From assembly GCA_963971305.1 (NCBI GenBank), contig OZ020313.1, positions 55,624,203 through 55,688,202 on the forward strand: DNA of 64,000 nucleotides, written 5' to 3'. A model generated the notes under the pieces. That model did no database searches. It was not told the origin of the DNA and saw nothing but the letters and a program-made list of their open reading frames with translations. Positions 61,701 through 64,000 of this stretch are shown piece by piece. A program made the position numbers and the translations under genes. How positions within the stretch are numbered: position 1 is the first letter of the stretch; every line of letters begins with the position of its first letter. Source of the stretch: Arcuatula senhousia. Taxonomy: Eukaryota; Mollusca; Bivalvia; Mytilida; Mytilidae.

Positions 61701-63996
61701 GTAGGGTGGTGGCTGCATTTCTATGTATGTTCTTGAAAGTAAAGAAATACATTTTCAATTTATATGTAGATTATATCTACCTTATATTCCTCAACCAGTT
61801 TATTTTGACTTTCCATTCTTTGTATATACCCTTTCAGGTCTTGAACACTGATGTTAGTAAGAACAGGGAAGGTATTATAATAAGTATTGTCATTTTCCTG
61901 GTCACCAGCGTCATCCGGGACTTGCACAGTCTTTGGTGGAACTACCAATACTTCGTCATCAGTATCTGTAAAGGACGCTCCTCTAGATCTTTCAATGTTA
62001 AGGTAAAGTCCTTCCTCGTTTCTACGACTGCCATGTCCTGAAAATTTAATAATAAATAAGAGATTAACATGTAAAGCATAATATAAAAAAAAACTAGTAA
62101 GGACTATATGCCAAACTAAAGACTACAAGCAGATTAGGTCTTGGTCAATAAACTTTCTTAACATTTTATGAATTTTTTTCATGTTTTTTTTTTAAATATT
62201 AAATAGTCTTTAATCAAGTATGATGCCACGAAAGTATCTTTTTTTCCGAAACAGGACTCACACGTTAAGAAAGCATAGATTTAAACTGGTTGGCCCCCCT
62301 TTTACTATGATAAACTAGGTTCAAATTGACCAATGTCCTAAGTTACAAAGTTGGTGGTGTCAAGATATGTAGTAAACTTAGCTATGCTAGATAGATAAGT
62401 AAGCAACTTCTGAAGAAAAGAATTCAGATGTAAAAGAATAAAACGTCTCAAACAATTATATACCTGGTCTAAAATTAACAGCAGCTGCTGCATGATCCAA
62501 CCTTTGGCTACCAGATGACCTGTTTTGTGGTACTTTATCCTTTTTGTGTCTGCTATTGAAACAATGCAAGATATTAAATTGGACAAAAGGACCGAATAAA
62601 AATCGTCTAACTCTCCGGAAGCATAATTTTGTATTTTATGAAACTATTAAACTGTTTAATTTGAAGGCTTAATAGAAATGGCCATCAGTCAACTGTGTTT
62701 CAATAAGAACAAGAAGATAATATTAACCAAATAAAAGACATTTAAAATACATTTAACTACATGTAGGTGGAATATTTTTTTTTCATAATTGACTAAATCT
62801 TGGAAAATTTTTAAATTGCAGCCTTTATCTAACGTTCTTACATAAAAATATGCAATAATTCATGCGATAATAATCGTTGGTATGAATATAAAGCTTTTCT
62901 TATGGTATCATTTGAAAAAAAAATAAAGCTGAGTTTGGCAAACATGAAAACTAATGATTTGCATGTTGTACAAAAATACCACTTTACTTCTTAACCCTTT
63001 AAAAATGATACAATGTTTATTTTTGATTATTTATCAAAATATTGGTCTAGATTTACCGTCTCATAAATATTATCACTCCTATAACTACAACCACGATGAC
63101 AACCAGACCTCCAACGGCTCCACCAGCAATGTGTGGTGTTATGTCGTCGTCTTGTTTCAGTGCTTAGCAAATAAGGAATAAAAACATGGAAATCTAAGTG
63201 GAGATACCATATACACATGGATGACATTAATACCGTTTACTCACTCCATCGTAGTTTTGCCCTTAGTTATATACATTTGAATTTCGTTTGGTTTTATGCA
63301 TTTTGAACATCTTTTGAATTGTGGATTTCCTTCTTTAGGGTTCTAATGCTGGTAATGAGAAATAATTTTCCGAAATGGCCATTAAGCTCACGAAAATTAA
63401 TCACAGTTAGAGTTAACATATGTGCTGTGGTCTCATGTCCATTTACTCCATATCTTTTCATGAATTATCCAGGAACAATGCAAGATGTTATGCCTGCTTT
63501 TTTAGTGTTCAGTACTATTAACAAAAATATGCAGAGCTGAATTCGAACTTAATATTTGCAATGAATATTGTAACTTATAAAGACACTCACACTCTATTGT
63601 TTGTAAAGTTTTTATACCTTCCAAAATATCTTTAAGTCATTATTTCAGTATACTTGGTGAACAATTATTTTAATATGTGTTTTTTAGCAAGTAGAAATAA
63701 TAAACTGAATATGTTTACTATCATTTTATTACTTAAAACATCAACTGTCTTGATAAGTTCGAGATTAATTGTTCTGTATAATAGACTACAAACTAAACTA
63801 GGCCTACTGCTTACTACCTAGAACTCCGACATGTGTTACAAACCTTCATTACCAGGACACATTTTAACCGAGCAAGTTTCTGTTGCCTGACTACTACCAT
63901 CACATGGTTTCCCATTGTAAGCTGGAATTGGATTATCACATGTTCTGCTCCGTGTTCTGTTGCCTTCACCACATTGTGCTGTACAAATACTCCACT
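49671..63996 (-). CDS. Receptor-type protein tyrosine phosphatase, TSP1-TM-D1-D2 (gene 2, 3' part)
   Basis: Nineteen exons on the minus strand, 63996 down to 49671, all with GT-AG boundaries and compatible phases. In order: a thrombospondin type 1 module, a transmembrane helix with RRRHKKDK stop-transfer, a juxtamembrane segment ending EEYKNLPYGV, the D1 phosphatase domain ([46 protein letters not shown]), and a D2 domain starting LEEKKEEH and ending [14 protein letters not shown]1 has the residues needed to dephosphorylate phosphotyrosine: Cys nucleophile, Arg of the P-loop, WPD Asp and Gln. D2 lacks them. The protein should sit in the plasma membrane with the TSP1 module outside. The 5' end (rest of ectodomain, signal peptide) lies beyond the window. 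Introns contain antisense retroelements, a pearl-like element and partial exon duplications. Confidence 0.93.
50299..50434 (-). CDS. Gene 2 exon: D2 degenerate P-loop
   Basis: Completes [16 protein letters not shown] and on to [17 protein letters not shown]. The position of the catalytic Cys is Ser and that of the P-loop Arg is Cys, so D2 should be inactive. Confidence 0.9.
50848..50966. repeat. Short tandem repeat, CCTATATCGCACCCC type
   Basis: About eight units of roughly 14-19 bp (CCTATATCGCACCCCTTAC and shorter forms) in an intronic part of gene 2. Confidence 0.88.
50999..51126. mobile_element. Palindromic MITE-like element (about 128 bp)
   Basis: TACATGGCAAAATCTGCATC + ACATGCTGTATTAACCC is mirrored by the reverse complement of 51085-51126 with few mismatches; GGGCCGTTGGCCC sits at the loop. 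Target duplication not clear. Confidence 0.82.
51307..51416 (-). pseudogene. Partial duplicate of gene 2 exon 51432-51568 (3' part plus donor)
   Basis: Repeats the exon from TCTCACCACAC.AGAGACTCT through the GTTAGTAT donor, with several substitutions but an open frame, immediately downstream on the gene strand. It lacks the first ~45 bp and a proper acceptor (only GTAAG just upstream), so it is probably not used. Confidence 0.82.
51432..51568 (-). CDS. Gene 2 exon: D2 up to the pseudo-P-loop
   Basis: [45 protein letters not shown]. The WPD loop is replaced by CTDLTTP. Acceptor TTGAAG has a weak pyrimidine tract, so the start is less sure than the donor GTTAGT. Confidence 0.82.
52091..52213 (-). 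CDS. Gene 2 exon: D2, diverged
   Basis: [20 protein letters not shown] ... [11 protein letters not shown]. The KCxQYWP motif is absent. Confidence 0.85.
52442..53595 (+). mobile_element. Penelope-like retroelement copy in a gene 2 intron
   Basis: ORF as above plus a ~270 bp 3' tail (GGCGGGTGTGCTATAGCAGG, CTTACTCTTCCGGAGCACCC, TTTTGACACTAGAATGCCCC, CTCTGCTTATTT). The tail also occurs alone or with RT pieces at 17470, 24050, 24290, 30870, 34190, 37440 and 41093. The 5' limit is approximate. Confidence 0.82.
52470..53324 (+). pseudogene. Penelope-like reverse transcriptase, C-terminal part
   Basis: Open from 52470 (after TAG) to the stop at 53322-53324. It carries [40 protein letters not shown] then [27 protein letters not shown] with the catalytic Asp pair, [12 protein letters not shown], and the long thumb-like end [14 protein letters not shown] to [10 protein letters not shown]. 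Finger motifs and first catalytic Asp are missing, so the copy is 5' truncated. The [15 protein letters not shown] pattern fits RTs I associate with Penelope-like elements; no GIY-YIG endonuclease follows. Frame intact, so a fairly young copy. It lies antisense in a gene 2 intron. Confidence 0.82.
53642..53770 (-). CDS. Gene 2 exon: D2
   Basis: [43 protein letters not shown]: the ATQ.PL..T..DFW signature. A Penelope-like copy ends ~50 bp below its donor. Confidence 0.92.
54122..54195 (-). CDS. Gene 2 exon: D2
   Basis: [24 protein letters not shown]. Confidence 0.9.
54557..54656 (-). CDS. Gene 2 exon: D2 start
   Basis: [33 protein letters not shown]: a D2-type KNR block. Confidence 0.9.
55052..55201 (-). 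CDS. Gene 2 exon: end of D1 and D1-D2 linker
   Basis: [20 protein letters not shown] ... [10 protein letters not shown], the last D1 helix and the lead into D2. Confidence 0.92.
55479..55614 (-). CDS. Gene 2 exon: D1 P-loop and Q-loop
   Basis: Starts at C-GCT (minus strand) after TTCAAG, giving [20 protein letters not shown] and ending [11 protein letters not shown]-loop Arg and Q-loop Gln present. Confidence 0.94.
55835..56125 (+). repeat. Dispersed repeat D, plus-orientation copy
   Basis: GAGCCAGGAATCTTTGACAA through GTGTCGCGTACACTTATTCC is the reverse complement of the copies at 19205, 24525 and 57785. The open frame at 55843-56190 is a read-through of this repeat. Confidence 0.82.
56155..56240 (-). 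pseudogene. Decayed partial duplicate of gene 2 exon 56249-56400 (3' part)
   Basis: GTACCTGCAATGAACAAGTAACGG ... ACAGTACACGATACAATG resembles 56244-56332 with an internal deletion and many substitutions, directly downstream of the exon on the gene strand. The donor-equivalent is kept as GGTAC (minus strand); the frame is broken. Confidence 0.8.
56249..56400 (-). CDS. Gene 2 exon: D1 WPD loop and catalytic Cys
   Basis: [20 protein letters not shown] ... KPLLVHC: the WPD-loop Asp and, at the 3' end, the catalytic Cys; the last two bases AG complete a Ser codon with the next exon. Confidence 0.94.
57076..57204 (-). CDS. Gene 2 exon: D1 KCDKYWP
   Basis: [20 protein letters not shown] and on to [14 protein letters not shown]: the KCxQYWP motif and following strands. 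Confidence 0.93.
57629..57726 (-). CDS. Gene 2 exon: D1
   Basis: [32 protein letters not shown]: matches the DFWRMVW..I.MLTNLVE signature. Confidence 0.93.
57785..58065 (-). repeat. Dispersed repeat D, minus-orientation copy
   Basis: AAAGAGATGTGGAATAAGTG, then CACGCGACACAACC, to AAGATTCTTGGCCAAGGACA. Closest by eye to the copy at 19205. Confidence 0.85.
58190..58335 (-). repeat. Dispersed repeat E, minus-orientation fragment
   Basis: TACAAATACCAAAATGAGGG, ATATATCGATATTTCAAAGA and GTAACCTCTCATAAGTAGCA are reverse complements of blocks in 60545-60760. Confidence 0.75.
58430..59545. repeat. ~74 bp tandem array split by a pearl-like element
   Basis: CGACCAGTCTTGTGAATAAA recurs at 58501, 58575, 59435 and 59506 (spacing 74 and 71 within each half). 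The two halves are separated by the ~775 bp element at 58630-59405. Confidence 0.9.
58630..59405 (+). mobile_element. Pearl-like element with about 3.7 core repeats of 175 bp
   Basis: The left end is CTGTGAGCAGCAGCTCACA, a small palindrome. The core block GGTGCACATCTACATTATG recurs at about 58697, 58872, 59046 and 59221 (period ~175), each with AATCCATCAAGGGGTTTAGG and GGAGTTGCGGATAAGAGATG. The right end is a GGACGGACGGAAGGACGGGC run, then TATACCCC and a small hairpin TTTTCAAGCGGGGAGGTATA. The plan (unique ends around tandem cores) matches bivalve 'pearl' elements, often linked to Helentrons. No coding capacity. Confidence 0.82.
59659..59695 (-). CDS. Gene 2 exon: D1, 37 bp microexon-size
   Basis: [13 protein letters not shown], the 'YIATQGP' strand; acceptor TTTTCCAG, donor GTAAAC. 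Confidence 0.92.
59757..59945 (+). repeat. Dispersed repeat F, copy 1
   Basis: TTTTTGGCTTCTGTTTTAGT, ACTCTTAACGTGTCTGATGA, AATCCAGAAAAGCGC and TGTGGATCGTGTCTTTCTGG are shared with 60141-60335, 384 bp away in direct orientation. Confidence 0.85.
60141..60335 (+). repeat. Dispersed repeat F, copy 2
   Basis: Very similar to copy 1 with small indels; the pair may be a local duplication or two insertions. Short open frames on both strands over it have no recognisable domain. Confidence 0.85.
60545..60760 (+). repeat. Dispersed repeat E, copy 2
   Basis: Shares long blocks with 34975-35205 (see there). It sits in the intron between gene 2 exons 60904 and 59695. Confidence 0.8.
60843..60904 (-). 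CDS. Gene 2 exon: D1 phosphotyrosine loop region
   Basis: Joins to give [20 protein letters not shown] then VD, the standard NRY..PYDHSRV..YINA block. Confidence 0.93.
61491..61578 (-). CDS. Gene 2 exon: D1 start
   Basis: [29 protein letters not shown]: the KNRY-type substrate loop region. Confidence 0.93.
61781..62037 (-). CDS. Gene 2 exon: juxtamembrane region before D1
   Basis: Begins [20 protein letters not shown], acidic middle ([13 protein letters not shown]), and ends [20 protein letters not shown] then LVEEYK, the helix that precedes RPTP catalytic domains. Acceptor TTTTCAG, donor GTAGAT. Confidence 0.88.
62464..62552 (-). CDS. Gene 2 exon: basic juxtamembrane segment
   Basis: [20 protein letters not shown] and on to AVNFRPG. 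The basic cluster directly after the helix gives the cytosolic orientation. Confidence 0.85.
63057..63162 (-). CDS. Gene 2 exon: transmembrane helix
   Basis: Encodes [18 protein letters not shown], then [19 protein letters not shown]-rich lead into a ~20 residue Val/Ile helix ends in Arg. Starts after a phase 1 junction and ends with two bases of an Arg codon. Confidence 0.9.
63853..63996 (-). CDS. Gene 2 exon: thrombospondin type 1 module
   Basis: Reads [20 protein letters not shown], then NGKPCDG and [12 protein letters not shown]: six Cys and the W-S/R-x-R pattern of TSP1. An AG at 63997-63998 (minus strand TTAG) would make a symmetric 1-1 phase module exon of 144 bp; the window edge prevents proof. 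Donor GTAATG. Confidence 0.88.
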
Positions 63997-64000
63997 CTAA

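Overview
The window is animal nuclear DNA, most likely from a bivalve mollusc; a mussel such as Mytilus fits, but that is inference. The evidence is spliced genes with long AT-rich introns, at least eight minisatellite families, dense MITEs, RNase H-bearing LINE and Penelope-like reverse transcriptase fragments, and short elements with ~175 bp tandem cores like those described as 'pearl' elements in bivalves. No prokaryotic, viral, rRNA or CRISPR feature was seen. All coordinates come from reading by eye.

Layout: 1-13943 is a near-identical tandem array of a 1294 bp unit. Six of its nine units carry the same 453 bp MITE at the same site, in the order S-L-L-L-S-L-L-S-L (S = empty, L = MITE-filled). 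The array stops exactly at the last base of the sixth MITE and runs into a 21 bp minisatellite (13944-14851). From about 15 to 39 kb is an intergenic or intronic repeat zone: a truncated LINE with an intact RNase H domain, two classes of TIR elements, a SINE, minisatellites of 21, 27 (two unrelated), 30, 32, 44 and 63 bp, and several copies of one Penelope-like element.

Gene 1 (plus strand) is seen as two exons, 40366-41075 and 47702-47869. They join in phase 0 and encode the Ser/Lys-rich C-terminal part of a protein ending in one transmembrane helix. Its 6.6 kb intron holds a nest of elements: a 2.1 kb TIR element, a LINE 3' fragment between 199 bp direct repeats, and a MULE-like MITE inside the LINE.

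Gene 2 (minus strand, 63996 to 49671, 5' end outside the window) is a receptor-type protein tyrosine phosphatase. Nineteen exons with consistent phases were recovered: a thrombospondin type 1 module, a transmembrane helix, a juxtamembrane segment, a D1 phosphatase domain with its motifs intact, and a D2 domain whose catalytic Cys is Ser. Two of its exons have a partial copy of their 3' half plus splice donor lying directly downstream. The introns hold an antisense Penelope-like copy ending about 50 bp from a splice donor, a pearl-like element inside a 74 bp tandem array, and several dispersed repeats.

The most unusual items are the MITE-marked array and its junction, the TSP1-TM-D1-pseudoD2 architecture, the repeated partial exon duplications, and the nested transposons at 43.8-45.9 kb.
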